DNA from: Synchiropus splendidus
Lineage: Eukaryota > Chordata > Actinopteri > Syngnathiformes > Callionymidae
Reading direction: 5' to 3'
NCBI RefSeq assembly: GCF_027744825.2
Contig: NC_071335.1
Coordinates: 10,889,001-10,953,000, forward strand
DNA: 64,000 bases
In this document: one piece after another, positions 8,122 to 21,727 of the stretch
Position numbering within the stretch: the first letter of the stretch is position 1
How the letters are laid out: each line of letters begins with the position of its first letter
Program-made: the position numbers and the translations under genes
Notes under the pieces: generated by a model
The model's database searches: none
What the model saw: only the letters and a program-made list of their open reading frames with translations
What the model was told of the DNA's origin: nothing

Positions 8122-11100
8122 GTCTGTCGAATAATGTCCCCAACGGTTAGCGCTGTGTTAGCGCCATGCTAACCCTCAAGCTAGTTCTTAGCTCAGGACT
8201 ATTCAGCATCACGGATCAAACACTCTTTCATCATGAAACCATGATGTCAAAGGGGTTTGGTTGTTCTAAAGCAGCATTGTAGACAAATAATGGACATTTC
8301 GCGAAGTGAGAAGTGAGACTGCAGGCTTTCCGTTACATGTAAACAAGCATGGCACACATGAAAGTAAATTAGTATGCACATTAGTATGTCTGGATTGATA
8401 TCAAACAACATCCGCCACGATGCACCTACATTCTGTGGCCTGCAAGCTGAAGACCTCGTGCCTCTACATTGTTAGTTCAGCATTTAAGTTGAACAAAAGA
8501 ACATTCACAACACCTATGGTTGCATCCATAGAGGCTTATACTTGTCCCAGACAGTTTCGGAAAAGTTTCAGTCGTGCAAACCGCTAAAAACAAGCTAAAA
8601 CAAGGTTGCGCACATGCCAGCCCTGTGCGCCGAAACAAAGAAGCACAAGACATGGTGCATATGCATCTAGAAGACAGAGCGCTATGTTGCAGCAACTAAA
8701 GAAAATGGACGTACAGGAGAAACAGAAACTGACGATGTGGTTCATCTGTTATTATGAGTTATTACAAGTCATCCTTTACTACAATAACGTGAAAAAGAAG
8801 CCAGTGGTACATGTGTCTTATGCAACTGAGTGTTTTAAATTCGCGGTTCAGCTCTTCAGACAGAGACACAGATCTGGCATTTTAAAACAGTTGCTTTGGG
8901 ACCCAGTTTCAGGAAGAATCAGATCCAGTCTCTGAAATTGCCACAGTTGAGAGGATGAAAGGCCAATCCGACACAGAACTTACGGTGACACTGCTGAGTC
9001 CATCTCCACGCCGACAGGGCCTGAGTCCGGTCCAGACCCCACTGTCAGCACCTCTTCCCTTGATGCTTGCGCACTGAGAACCAACAGCTGCAGCTGGAAA
9101 CCTCTGCAAGGGTTGCTGCAAGTAATCTTGGGACTTTAAAGAGTTAATTATGATTACATAATTACAACATTATTACCATGAATGAATTACAACAAAAAAA
9201 TTAAATTAAATTACATTAAATAAGTTTGCTCCCCAGACAACAGGGAACCTTTGTCAGTTCCTGGTCCACTGATCACACTGATGCACAAGACACGTGGCAG
9301 CTAGGATGATAACAACAACAACAAACATGGAGGAATCCCCGAACAAAAGCAAACAAAAGCATCTGTTTGCTTTGGTTCAGGGAGGTTTTTCACGACACAG
9401 TGGCCAGGGTTTCCACTACTCTGAATGAACTTGAAATTCTCATAAAATTGAAGTTCTTATACAAATATTTTCAAGACAGCCCCCTCTACTTGTAGTTCCT
9501 CGATTTATAGCCCTGTGCCACTGCGACTCTCACTCGTACCAGGATGGCGATTACCTCAGCTTTTCTGTTATGTCCTTTACTGTACTGTTTTTTCTGAACG
9601 GAAATGATCTATTTCCTGTGACTTAGAAATGTTTTTACGTCCACAATAATGACTTGAATCATCGAAGTTGAGTTCTCCTATCTGAATAATAAAACCAACT
9701 CACGGCACGAGGAAGGAACGAAGCCCTGTTGTTGTTTCGGATTTTAATGTTGCCAGATGGGTTGTGCCCAAAATCAGCTACGATACCTGGCTCAAACTTG
9801 AGATTCGCGATGATTAAATGTGGAGAAACCTAGTGTCCTCTTCAGTAAAATATGCTCAGTTATCTGTGTGAGTGCGAGGGTATTTGGGCTAGAACCACAG
9901 AAGCGTGTGTCGCCAACATCTGACTGAATCAGTGTCATAACAATGCAGAGACTTCCCATTCCTTGAAAGAATCTGGCTGCTGTTTGGGAGTAACAGTGGA
10001 GCGATTGCATCCAGGCAAATTACACAGCCAGCTGTGCAGCTCTCCTGCCAAAGTCCCTCAGGTCCTCAGTGTGCATATGTGAAAGCGAATTTGGCAACTG
10101 TGTCATAAACAAAACCATATTTCCTCTTTCAATGTGCCCACTTATTCAATGACATTCTATCAAAGCGAGGTTTTAATGGTTAAAAGCTGCTGCATGAGGA
10201 GGGCAGGAGTGGATCTTGTCATCAGATCAAATGTCACTGAGTCAGTCGCTGACAGACGTTGGGTGACATGCTTGCCATATGTAGTAAAGTCTAAGGCATT
10301 TAAACTTCAGGAAAGCACGTGACCTGATGCTGCTTCCTCATTGGCACGTGCCAGGTCACACTTGCCAGAACTAAAGGCTGTAAAAAGGGAAAAACCAAAA
10401 AAAAAAGGTAAAATATTTCACAGCACTCAGGAAAGCAGAAAAAGAAGATTTCAGGAATTTGGACTCAGCGAACAGGCCTTACTGCCTTGAAGCTTGATTT
10501 AAGTGGCCAGGAACTGTTGACCACAAAAGTTACTGATCCCTCTTCCTCAGTCCACTTGATTATGAAGTGGATGAGAAGTCAAAACAGCCCCCTCCTCCTC
10601 CTGCCTGAGAAAACACCTGAATTATATTCCTGGATATTTCAGGACGGATTTATCCCTGACAGATTCAGGCTGAAACAGTTGTAACTGACAGCCGACAAAG
10701 AGATGTGCCGGATCAAATCTCACATCAGCCCTCTGCAACACCAGCAAGAGAAACTGTTTACAGCTCTGCTGCGAGGCTTTGCAGAATAAAGGAGCACAAC
10801 ACTGACAGAATTGATCGCATCTCTGCTGCGCTACGCTCGGCTGTGCTGATATATAGAACGCTTCTTTGGTGCTGCTGCAGTCGGCTGCTGCTATTAACTG
10901 ACTGGACATCGGACAAGATTTCTTTCCTGCTGGATAACCACAAATTAGTATAAGTGAGGCAACACAACACGTAATAGGATTATATTCAGTCGCTTTAATG
11001 GCACAAGCCTCTCTCGCTGCACATTTCAAAGCATTTTTTTTTTTTATCCGCCTCACTTTTTATTCAGAGGAAAGAAGTCTGTTTTAAGTGCTCCAACACA

Positions 11101-14100
11101 TTTGACAACTGCTAAGACCGTTTGATATACTGGAGGTCAACATTCTGGAGTTTACTCACCAGCAGCCTCATGAAACATTTGCCTCTCTCTCCAGATCAAT
11201 AAAATGCTTCTCACTGGTTCTGTCCCTGAAATTTAATTAAGAATTCAAAGCACCACACTTCTTTTTTTTTTGCCTCGCAGACAACTCCTTGTCCATTTAT
11301 CTTGAGGAACAACATGATTTATTTACCCCGGTTTTAGCGCTCGCCTTTTTATATCTGATGAGTTCAAGCAAAAGAGATGGATAAGACACCTTGATGCTGT
11401 TGATGGTTTGAAGTGAGGCAGCTCATTCGTTTTCCTGTGCACCGCAGCACCTTCTCTTTTATGTGTGTTTTTACAAATTTATTGCAGACGGAGGAGCAGT
11501 CAGCCCCCGGGGTTACTGATGTTCTTAAGCAAGAATGAAGGCCCACGGTAATGACACCAGGCTTCTTCCCTGACTGGACACATGTTATTTGTCAGCCACG
11601 ACAATAATTAAAGATGCGCACAAACACTCAAGGGGAAGTAAGAGACTGAAAGTGGAAGTTCTGCTGAGATTAGAGCAGAACTCATGGCGAAGTTCTCATA
11701 AATTCTCATAAGAAAAATCTGTCCTGATGTGTTTACTTAGCTTGTTCAGATTAGCATGACATGAAAAATGATGAGGGGTATAAAATAGTATAAAATATGA
11801 CTCAAATGAATGCATTCCTATCTCTTACATATTCATGTCTACTCGGTTACGCTGTCCACCAAAATAACATATGGTCATGGAAATGGTTTTGCCGCAGAGT
11901 AGAGAGTAGCATTTGCAAAACGTTGGATGAAACCTGCATGTGGGCTGTCCAGAAATGTTGTTATATGCAGTGTAAGAATTTGATTTACTTCACCTTCTTT
12001 CACTCAGTCTGCAGCACTTCCTTCAACATCATATGCACATATCAGCTGCTGGGATGGGCAACCTCCCTCCGACACCATTTGTCACCAAGAATGTGGACTA
12101 CCAGTCCCAAACAAGTTTTAAGAGTAACACCATGCATCTGAAATGTCGTAATATTTCTGATTTTTTTTTTTTGTCCTTTTTCTTTTTCAGCCATGACCTG
12201 TTCAACACTATATGTAATATGTTCTTGCTATAATACTAAAATTCTCTTGTTTTTCTTCCTTTTATTTCGCTATTTCGTGTGTTTTTCTTGTTCTGCAAAA
12301 TAGAGAATTGAAAATATATTCTGAATTATTTGCCTCTGCCATTGTTTTATTTTGATTTAGATTCAAATACAATGCTCTTGAAATGAAATATTTTCTATAC
12401 ATTTGATGGCCTATTTATTAATGTTCTTTATTTACATTTAATCTTTTTAGGTCCATTCTGTCCTTGTTACTTCAACATATACATTGGACGTCTGCTGTCA
12501 TGTTTTGTAGTCATTGTCGTCGTCCTCCTTTTGGCAAGATGGCCCCTCAGTCACAGTTCATAATGTGGCCCTTCAGGAAATTGAACTGCCGCCTCTGACA
12601 TACTCATCACTAGAAGCTCGGTCTTATTTGCCTTGAAACATGGAGTCCATCTATAAAATCTGTAATCATGCAGTCATTTATTCCGATGATATCAAGTCTG
12701 ATATTTTTGACCTTAGAGAGTTTCACTCTTTATATACCTCAGGGCCATATAAAGCACGTTTTAAGTGAGAAGAAAAAGCATTTTGGAAGCGTGCTGAGGA
12801 AGAAAAGCCGAGTTATGAGAGGAAACGTGCATTAGCTGAGCAAACTAAGAGATGTAATGGACACTTGGAACCCTGTCAACAACACAAAGAGACATTTTCT
12901 CCTCTTCAACTCAGACACCTGGGCACTAAGAGCGGCGATCACTCAACTATCACCGGCCCTTATCTGTGATACATTGTCAGGCAGTATACTATGAGGAGAC
13001 TATCTTGCAAGAATCTAATCCGTAATCTGAGTGTCACAGTTGTTTTTCTCTCTTCTCTGCAGTGTCACACAGACATGAATGTTCTTTTTTTTAATAGCAA
13101 TAACACATGATGACTGTAAAAACATGAGGGAGAAACGGAATGCTCACCTGACCGATGATCAGTCCCTGAGGTTGAGACTTGCTGTTGGGTGTTGTGTGAC
13201 ATCTCACCATAAATGGCAATTCAAGACATAAATATATTTATCGATAGTCAAAAAAAATGTTTAAAAGAAACAGAAAATGTTTCTTGATGCTGCAGTTGTA
13301 TATATTACCACACGACGTCACTGTTGGTTACTAGAAAACACGATAAACATGAAAAAGTATTTAAAGCTCATCGGGTATTTTCTCACTGATCTTAAGTCAC
13401 CTAGCAATACACGACCAGTCACAACTATTACTTGATTTAACAGTTCACCTCTGCCTCTCCTAACATCTGAATGGTCAATATTTAGCCATAAAAATGGCTT
13501 TTACCAGCCATGTTGACCTGATCAATTGCACTAGCTTTGGATCACGATAACAAATGAAGACATAACTTTGACTTTGTTGAACAGCAAATCTCACAAGGAT
13601 TTTCTAATTGCGGAGTCAGTCCGTACCTTGCCTGTGGGCTGCTCGTTTCATGTACGAACTTTAAAATATTCATGAACAGGTTGCGAGTGAGAAGCACAGC
13701 AAGCAAATTAAGTAAATCCCAGATTGTTCAGTAGCACTCTCATTACTCTGGCTCACTCTCGTTGTTTTTCATTTTCAATAATGTGCACATAAAAACACGG
13801 AAAAGGAAGGTTTAGAAAAACATTTGCACACATGCGACTGTCGTATTCACCCTTCTTTTCCTCAACAAAAAATGGATGGTGTTCGCACCCCTGGCCTCGA
13901 ACTGAGAAGGTGTTACTTAGAAGGATGAACCAATGGTCAGGACAGAGATCAAAAGGTCTTAGTGCTTTACTTTGAGGCTTGTGCGCTGCCATGGAGGTCC
14001 GAGAGTTTTGTGGCTGTGTGCCGCACAAAGGAGAGACAATGGAGAATCAGGTCCGGTAACAAAATTCCAGATATAACTGTAAGAGCTAGCTAGACAGAGA

Positions 14101-14400
14101 GCAAAATTCAAACAACACTGAATCATATTCCCACAACTAGAATCCAAATTGCAAATGTACAATGTAATTTCACTTGTCTTGTCAATTTTGTTTTTGCTGT
14201 TGGGTTGTTTTGGCCTTTATTAGCTTCATTGTATGTCACCACATGCTGCGTTTTATGAAGCCAAATTTTCTGTTTTTATCTATTTCTGTACAGAGCAGAG
14301 CAAGTGAGCCATCCGGGAAAGTTTTCTTCCTCCTGGCGAAATTCCAGAACACCACCAATTTAAATAGGTGCAGAGTTTTTTTCAATTATTTAAAAGTGAT
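8122..14400. other. Intergenic, mostly featureless
   Basis: About 6 kb of AT-rich DNA between crmp1 and the pcdh7 3' end. I see a cluster of GTTAGCGC/GCTAAC words near 8,143-8,171 that is common in fish repeats, and a weak hAT-like end near 12,540-12,600 (AATGTGGCCCTTCAGGAAAT). No reading frame shows coding character, and the short frames present overlap on both strands. Some of it may be distal pcdh7 3' UTR, which cannot be delimited from sequence. Confidence 0.5.
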
Positions 14401-14405
14401 GGGTA

Positions 14406-14601
14406 GATGAGGTTTCATGACACAGTGTCCTGACTTTCAGAGGGCACCAGATGGCACTGTCTGCTGTGAAATGTTTGGCCTTAAACAAGTAATTCAACGA
14501 GACCTCACATCATTTCTAAACCAAGAGCGCCATCTAGTGGTCTCTGAAAATTGGGACTCTGTTTTGCCAACCCTGCAATACTGTTACACTGTATACGATA
14601 G
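14406..14601 (+). mobile_element. TIR element, decayed copy (family of 26,232)
   Basis: This copy aligns over its whole length with the element at 26,232-26,411. Shared words include ACCAGATGGCACTGTCTG, AATTCAACGAGACCTC, CATCATTTCTAAAC and TCTAGTGG. The left terminus is GATGAGGTTTCATGACACAG; the right terminus (ACTGTATACGATA) has diverged from the partner. A small nonautonomous DNA transposon is the simplest reading, and a SINE is less likely because both ends are inverted repeats in the other copy. Confidence 0.65.
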
Positions 14602-17600
14602 CTCACCTACCCTTCACTATTATTTAGTGAACACAGACCGTGACCTCATGCATGGATTCCACTCAGAAATAGCTCAGACAAACAAGTGTTTGAAGGTTTT
14701 AATGTCAAAGTCAAACTGGTACATGATTCAATTTCATACCAAACCATTTGTCTACAAGTCTTCCTTGCCATAACAAATGCAGTTAATTCTTTAGTACAGG
14801 GAGGAGCGGCGAAACAGTGTGAGCGCCATTAAAAAAACCAAAGAAAACAAAGAAAAGCGAATAAAAAAAACAACAGACAAAACCAAAATATATAAACTTA
14901 AGAAGTCGATAAATAAAAAGAAGGATATTTCTTCATCATTTTTTCTTCTTATGTGCAGTTTTTTTTTAAGACCTTAAGCATGCCGTTGACTCTCATGTTT
15001 CCTGTTGTCTTTTCTACAGTGTAGCGTAAACTGTACATTGCAATAATGATTCAACACGAAGGGAGTGAGCGGAACATCACTGAAGAGTTCAAATTCAAAA
15101 GTGTCTCAGTTCTGTGGATGGAGCTCGTTCTCACCCACGGTCGTCTCCCCAATGTGATTCGCTGTAGACCTAGACAGATTCTTGTTAAAACGTGCAGTAG
15201 AAAAACAATGACGCACACCCACACAGACTCATGTACAACACGTCTCTTCAAATCCAGTGCGTTGGGATTGAAGGTGCCGCAATGAAACCGCCATAAAACA
15301 GCAGTTTGAAGTCTGACAAGGCACGGCTGCTCAGAAGTCTCAGTCCAGAACCTTGAAGTGATTGAAATCCAACAATCTCACCGAGAGATTAAACAGCTTT
15401 GTTCAGCCGCTCTTTTTCAGATGTCATAATATTGTTCTTGAAAAACACATTATACATTGGGTTTTCAGTCCAGTTATGTCCGCAGCTGAGCTCACAGCAG
15501 AGTTCACAACCTGGAGATAAGGGCGGTGAGATGTTCAAGAGGCGAGGTGCAGAGTTGCCACTGTTTCAAAGTCTGTTTAAAGTTAAGTTTTAAGAGCTTA
15601 GAAGAATTGATTCTTCAGAGTTTCAATTGACAATTGAATGGATCTTCTTTAGTTGTTCAGTGTTGAACATTTATCATAACAAGCATTTGATATGTGTTGT
15701 GCTTGAACTCATCTCTCTATCTCAAATTTGGAAAATGTACACATTCTTTAGATGATATCAACGTGTTTTCAGGCCAAGTCGGGGGCAGAGACAGAACAAC
15801 GCTCCTAGAGATCCGCAGCGTGGATGAACCCCTGATGAACAATTCTCACAATGTTTCATTATTAATAAAGCTGAAGACACAAAACATGGCAAGAGTCACC
15901 TATCCTTGCATTCAATTCGCCTCCTGAATTTTTCCTAGTGATCGACTGGACCTTCCATCATTTTTGACAGTGATGACGAAATAACTGTCAGTTTGAATTC
16001 GGTCTTTTCAGAGTAGAACAAAGGATTTTCACTGAACCTGAGGGGTACCCGAATTAGAGAGAAGAAGAACAGGAAATTCCAAGCTGAATAGAGAACGCAC
16101 CACTGGTGCGGCCTATCTTTGGTTACAGTGACCTACGACCCATGTTTCTTAAGCATATTTCAAACACTACCCTAAAACTGCTGCCAAATGAATCACTCGT
16201 ATCTCTTTTTCAAACTACAACTAAACTCTATTCCTTTCTATCTGATCCAAAACAAACTGAAAATTAAAGCGGCAATTTCCCGACTTTAATGCGATCAGAG
16301 AAGATAACAAAAGCAGCAGATAGGAGAAGAGAAGCTTGTTAAGACCACGGGGACGACCTAACCCTATTATCCCTATCACACCACTGAGCCACACGCTGAT
16401 GATGGGAATTAAGATGTGCTGGCCTCGATCCACACCCACACTTCAGCCGAGAGCAGCGGAATGTGTCTGCAGTCAAGAGAGGTTGCTACTGGGAAGGACG
16501 CTGGTGAAGGAGTCTGTTATCTGCTGCGTTCAGCACGGCGGCATGGGCGGGTTTAAGTCGTGACAGAAAGGTTTGCTGCAGAACTCCGCAATCACTCCAC
16601 ATTGTGTACTTTTGCAGCCTCCAGGAGGCTTTGTGCCAACTCTCGAATATAAAAAGCCAGAAAATCGCCCTCAGTGACGAGGAAGAAACAGTTAAAACTA
16701 CTGAAGCTCGACTCCTTTTGTCACAGCCATTATCTCCATTTCCCCATATGCACAGATTTACAGCTCATATGTATCCAAACAGGTGCGGCGTTTAGAAAAG
16801 TTGGTAAAAAAAAAAAAGGGAAGGGAAAAAGTTAGCTTATCTTTAGTACATGCAGAGTTCTTTTTTGTTCTTGTTGAGTATTCAGTACTTACAGTATGCA
16901 GAGTATCTCACATTTGTTATAGTACAGGTGCCTTTAAAATGTAGCGCCACACGTCAAGTCAGAGGGATGAGTATTTCTTACATACATTTCATGTTTAAAT
17001 ACCAGCTGCAGGAGGATCAGGCAGAAACACTACAGCTAAGTCAAAGGGAGGAAATATGTTATAGTTGAGAGCACATATACACAAAGTGGATTGTGCGACT
17101 CGCTTGTATTTACTCTTATTTTCTAAGCATGAGTGTGCTCACTTCTGTATGGAAGCTAATAGCTTGTTACTTGATATTTTATGGTACACAGCCACTAAAT
17201 CATGTCATAAGTCATGGCCAGATGCTTTTTTTCACATTCTGTAACTTGGCTGTATGAGTGTGTGCTTGCATGCTTTGTGGCGGATGTGTGTCTAAGTGCG
17301 TGCAGTTGTGTAAAATGTATGATACATGAACAGTTGTCGTTGAATAGCTCAGTCCAGCAGCACGGAGATAAGGCCTGCTGTTCCACTGTCACGCTCACAA
17401 ATGTCTATACACAGGGACCCGGGGTGAAGGATAAACACTCTACAGTCTCAGGATGGTGAGTCATACTGTCATTGTTCTGACAAGTTTGTTCATTTGATTG
17501 TTGAATAAATTAAAGAACACTTGGCTTTTAAGGGTTTGTGGTCACAATCTCTTGGATGACGCTCAGGAATTACAGGGGAAATTGGATGGAATCCGTTTCC

Positions 17601-18122
17601 TGCATGATTCAGTCAGTTCGGATTGGCTTCCAAATAAATAACCCCCAAACTTGTCATCTATTTTAAGACTGTGGTGTTTCAGCAGATGATTCACCAGTCA
17701 GGTTCACATCGTGCTTGCCCTCTCTTGGTGAACCTTCTCTTTGTACACAGGCATTTATAGCATCGGGATTTACTCACTGTCTTCTTCCCTCAACCCTGTG
17801 AGGAGGAGTGCCAGGCATGCAGGGAGTTCAGCTAAAAAGAAGCGGAGAGAAAGTGGTCCTCCTCCATATGGACGTGACAGGATTCTTCCTGTAAATAGTG
17901 TTTAAGACTTTAAGCCTTTTTGAGAAAGCACCCAGGGTGGAGCTCTCTCCTGAGTTCGTCCTCCAGTGTCTCAAGTTTGAGTGCCTATAAATATTAGATT
18001 AAAACTGGTAAAAGATTGTTAAAAAAAAACCAAATATTTTCACAGCTCTGCAGCTCTTCCAATGGATGATTTCAGGGCCATTAATCTGGACCAGGAAAAG
18101 GTGTGGTGATTCCTCCAGGCAG
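14602..18122 (-). other. pcdh7: Sequence 3' of pcdh7, probable 3' UTR in part
   Basis: No coding frame was recognised. Protocadherin mRNAs usually carry long 3' UTRs, so part of this interval nearest 18,122 is probably transcribed, but I found no convincing minus-strand poly(A) signal with context to set its end. The first TTTATT (complement of AATAAA) of note is far away, near 14,214. Poly(A)/poly(T) runs occur at about 16,806 and 18,020. Confidence 0.5.
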
Positions 18123-18664
18123 TCACAGATAAACCTCACGGCGGGACAACGTCAGACAGGAAGTCGTCTTGTAGTCCGCTCCAGTCCGCGTCAGTGGTAT
18201 GACCTCAGCGGGGGTTTGCCCTTCCCCTCCTTCCTCCTCCTGCGGCCGCCTCCCGAAGCCAGCGCTGCTGAAGGTATCGTATGATGCTGAAGTCATCTTG
18301 CGGTTCAGAAGATTTCGATTGTGATCGCCCATGTTAATGTTGCGGTCTCCGCTTCCCAAGGAGCCCAGGGGATCCCCGTTAGCCATAGCTAACCTTTGAC
18401 CCTCTCCACCGATTACCATGCCTGGTTCGGAGCTCCCCGCGCTTCCGCTCTCGCTGTCGCTTTCATGGTCGTTTCCACGAAGATTGTTGTTGTCATCCCC
18501 AGGGGCAAACGTGGAAAGCCTTGGCGGGTCGCTGCCGTGGCGCTGGCGCTGGCGTTGGCGAGGCGAGGGGCGGATGGGCATCCAACAGGTGTCGGAGTGG
18601 CCAAACTCATCGCAATCTCTGGTACACTTTCCTGTCAGAGCAACATCTGGCAGCTGGCGAGCAT
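18123..18664 (-). CDS. pcdh7: pcdh7 terminal exon (long cytoplasmic isoform)
   Basis: This is the last coding exon of protocadherin-7, encoding 179 residues plus TGA at 18,123-18,125. It is entered after a strong pyrimidine tract (TTTTTTCTTGCGTGCAG) and completes a split Asp codon from the preceding exon. It begins ARQLPDVALTGKCTRDCDEF then GHSDTCWMP, a segment conserved among delta-1 protocadherins. It continues through an acidic/Ser/Gly linker to NRNLLNRKMTSASYDTFSSA, then IPLTRTGADYK and finally LTLSRREVYL. The same order and the same ending are found in human PCDH7 long isoforms. An Arg-Gln run (RQRQRQR, residues 35-41 of the exon) coded by a hexanucleotide repeat and a long Asn/Asp-Ser-Gly insert are not in the mammalian version I recall. 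The VYL end resembles a class II PDZ ligand. Confidence 0.94.
18538..18566. repeat. pcdh7: Coding hexanucleotide repeat (Arg-Gln run)
   Basis: Tandem units of GGCGCT/GGCGTT on the plus strand give alternating CGC CAR codons on the minus strand. The repeat length is in frame, so copy-number change would add or remove Arg-Gln pairs without a frameshift. Confidence 0.8.
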
Positions 18665-21600
18665 CTGCACGCAAGAAAAAAAAAACCCCATCAGTCTTTA
18701 CAGCAGCATGAGACAAGATGTTTACACAAGAGCAGTGATATAGAGTTTTAGTTTTCCAGGAAAAGACAGCGTTCCCAGGTGTTGAAAGGCAATAATAAAA
18801 ATGAAAAGCACACAATTATACCCGAATGAGTCATCCTGAAATGATGCAAACAACATTAAACATAGATAACCTTAGCAATTTGAGCCTGACTGAAGAGGCA
18901 AGACATAGGCCATTGACATATGAAGGACATGACTGGTGTCATGTGATAGAGGAGGGAGTCGAGAGGATGATAAAAGACAAGTTAAGGTGGAGCAGGCTGA
19001 CTTGCTGTGGCCACCCCTGATGGGCAATGCAGAAAGACAAAGACAGGCATGAGAATATGTGTTTCTGCCTGGTGATTATGTGAAAATGCTGACTTAAAAA
19101 CAAACAAAATGAAAAGAACCCTGGAGTCGTGCTCAGCGGCGCAAGCGTGAAACAGGTTATATATAATATATATAATATATAATGGCGCACAGGTGAGACG
19201 TCGGCGAACACACTGCACAATTATATGACACAGCCGTCGGTTCAAGAAGGTTAGTGAGACCATCAGAGACCAGAACTAGGAAGGGTCAAAGGTCGCTGCT
19301 ATTATTAGCCATGTAAACCAGTCATTTGTAAATCGATACCGACATGCCAAATGGAGTCCCGATTTTAATGATGATGGATGAACGGTAATTTACTGCTTAT
19401 TAAAGTGAGCAGTTTTCACATTACCGGCCGTTTAAAAAACGTGGTACACATCTCACTCAATTACACCAAATCCAACAAAAGACAAGACAGGTGAACCGTA
19501 ATGCAATTGGGGAGCCAGCGAGGAGCAGGAGTTAAGATCAGTAAAGAAAAGAAACAAACAGAGAAACCTAGAAGAATTGATAGCAATGTTTGACACAAGA
19601 AAAACATTGACTTCAAGCAAGGAAATAAACACTGACAGACGTTTAGCCTCGCAGCATGTTTGTTTGTCACTATTTTGGAGTTCCAGTGAAAACAACCAGT
19701 TCAGCCTTTCCTGCTGCTGTTCGTCATAAATAACCATCAACGCTGTCGTTGGCAGCAGATGGAGTACACTTCACACAATTGCTGCTCCATATTAGAGTCA
19801 CGATTTAACGCCACTCATTTTCCATCTTCGACGCTCATATCATGAAATGAATTTGAAACATGTCACCCTTGAATGCGACTTTGAGGCCTCGACAGCTGCT
19901 CTAAATTGGGAAACACTTGCTTTTTTAATACCATATAATATTGAACCTGAATTATACAAAACAAATGTGATCATTCACATCATCCTAAGATTGAAATCCA
20001 GCGGGCGGCCAAGCAACAGGATCGATGTTAGCATGTTGTAATGTTAGTCCACTTTAGTCTGTTACTGAACCATGAACTACCAAACTAGATCCAAACTGCT
20101 TCTTGAGTTTAGTCACTGATAGATTCTCACTGTTCTCGGTAGAGTTGCATAGGCTGTACTTAAATGGTCCCCAAAAAAGCTCAGCAAATATTGACTTTAG
20201 ATGTTCCAAAATATTGTGCATGTAATCTGAAGTCTTTTATATTTAACTAAGGCATGTTTGTAACACTGTCCAGTGGTGGTGTCAGGCCTGCAAACTCTCT
20301 CAATGTGTTTCTTTCACTTCCATAGAGCTTTATGTTTTGGATTTTTGTATCAAAAGCACTGCGTGAATTCAAATTGGTACTGTTGAATTAGCTTTTAACA
20401 CGGCCATTGACATGTGTCTCTTAATGTATCCATAAATGGCTGTACAACTTTCTATCTCTCTAAGCTATCTAGTGTGACAAGCATTTTCATCCCTTGAGCT
20501 CGAGCTTTCTATGGATATACATGACATCTAATGCACATACGTGCCAGTTAAAACTGCTGTGCCTGCTATTACGCTGCGTCACGCTCATCTCATGCTAAAA
20601 ATGAACCCAGCCAAACATTTGTCATCACTCCAGAGGTCATTTTGTTAAAAGGACAGGAAATGGCAGCAATTTGTTTGGTAACAAACTGGTTGTTTAAGAT
20701 TGATTTTTGTTTTCTTGCGTTTGGTCAAAAGCGGCACTCACAGAGGCACGAAAAAAAGGACTCATAATTGCAGTATAATTATCAAGCCTACAATGAATTT
20801 CTCTTCAATTCGCTTCTTCATCCAGCCATGACAGAAAACTATTAAGCTCCCCAAAGTCCTCAAGAATTCACATATTGGTGTGAAAGCAGCATTAAACTGC
20901 TGCACATTTGTAATTCCAGAGGCAGACTCGCCGCGGTCACAGTGACCTTGATGCATTAGTACTTCAGCTCCAGCTCTAGCGTGACCGCACACACACACAC
21001 ACACAAAAGCCAGAGAGAAAACTTTTTGCACCTCTGCCGCAGAATCCTTGAGCCAGACGGCTTCATGAAAAGTAAAGATGCAGACAGAAGAATGATTTCG
21101 GGCAAAGTCATTGATGACCTTTTGACACTGGAGATTGAAAACATATCATTTTAAAAATAAAATCTTTTCCAGCAAGCTTTCACACAAAAATAGGCACAGC
21201 ACGCAAACACGCACAGCGGAAAGTATTTTCCATTAAAACACACAACCCTTCCGGGACTTTAACAGTAGATTAAGGTTTCAATAAAAGTGAAGGTTTGTGA
21301 GTCTGTGTGTGCCTCAGTGAGTCTGCGACTTCGGAAATAAAAGAGAAGAGCCTTTGAAAGAAAAGCCAAAGGACATGCACAGGCAATTAAATACACCTGT
21401 CTGTGTCATTGGGAGGTTCAATAATGAGGAGGGAAAATGTATGGTGAAGGATTTTCAACCTTAAAAAAGAACAACGTGACTCAACTGAATTTAGATTCCA
21501 TTGCTTTTGAATAAAAAATGGTTTTTACCACCTTGTGTGTCACTTTAAATACAGCTTTCAAAACACCGATTAACTCCGTGAAGTGATTCAAAATGGCTCA

Positions 21601-21727
21601 ATTGGAATAAGACCTGCTTCACTTTTTTCCATATGGTCGTTGACAGGTTATGAAGTTTGAAATGAACAGAGAAAAATGTCTGGTTTTATTGGTGAAGAAA
21701 AGTGAACTTGGCCTGAGTGACACTGAC
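18665..21727 (-). other. pcdh7: pcdh7 intron, about 3.1 kb
   Basis: The intron between the CM3 exon (donor AACG|GTCAGT) and the terminal exon. It holds a LINE C-terminal remnant near 18,935-19,025, a TATATAATATATAATATATA low-complexity stretch near 19,158-19,180, and a short CA run at about 20,990-21,004. No additional pcdh7 exon was seen. Confidence 0.85.
18935..19040 (+). mobile_element. LINE ORF C-terminal remnant
   Basis: The plus strand can be read GVERMIKDKLRWSRLTCCGH and then a stop, next to GTGGCCACCCCTGATGGGCA. This is the decayed form of a common fish repeat end in which a frame like DRVRWRRL-CCGDP precedes CTGTGGCGACCCCTAA. A sister copy occurs at about 26,590-26,705. It appears to be the C-terminus of a non-LTR retrotransposon protein, and which clade is uncertain. 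Confidence 0.5.

Noticed and set aside
14214..14219. TTTATT as the pcdh7 poly(A) signal on the minus strand
   Set aside because: It is about 3.9 kb past the stop with no downstream GT-rich element that I could tell apart from background; several equally weak hexamers exist.
18396..18743. Plus-strand frames rich in Arg/Trp/Leu opposite the pcdh7 terminal exon
   Set aside because: They are antisense shadows of the GC-rich coding repeat; the minus strand carries the recognised protein.
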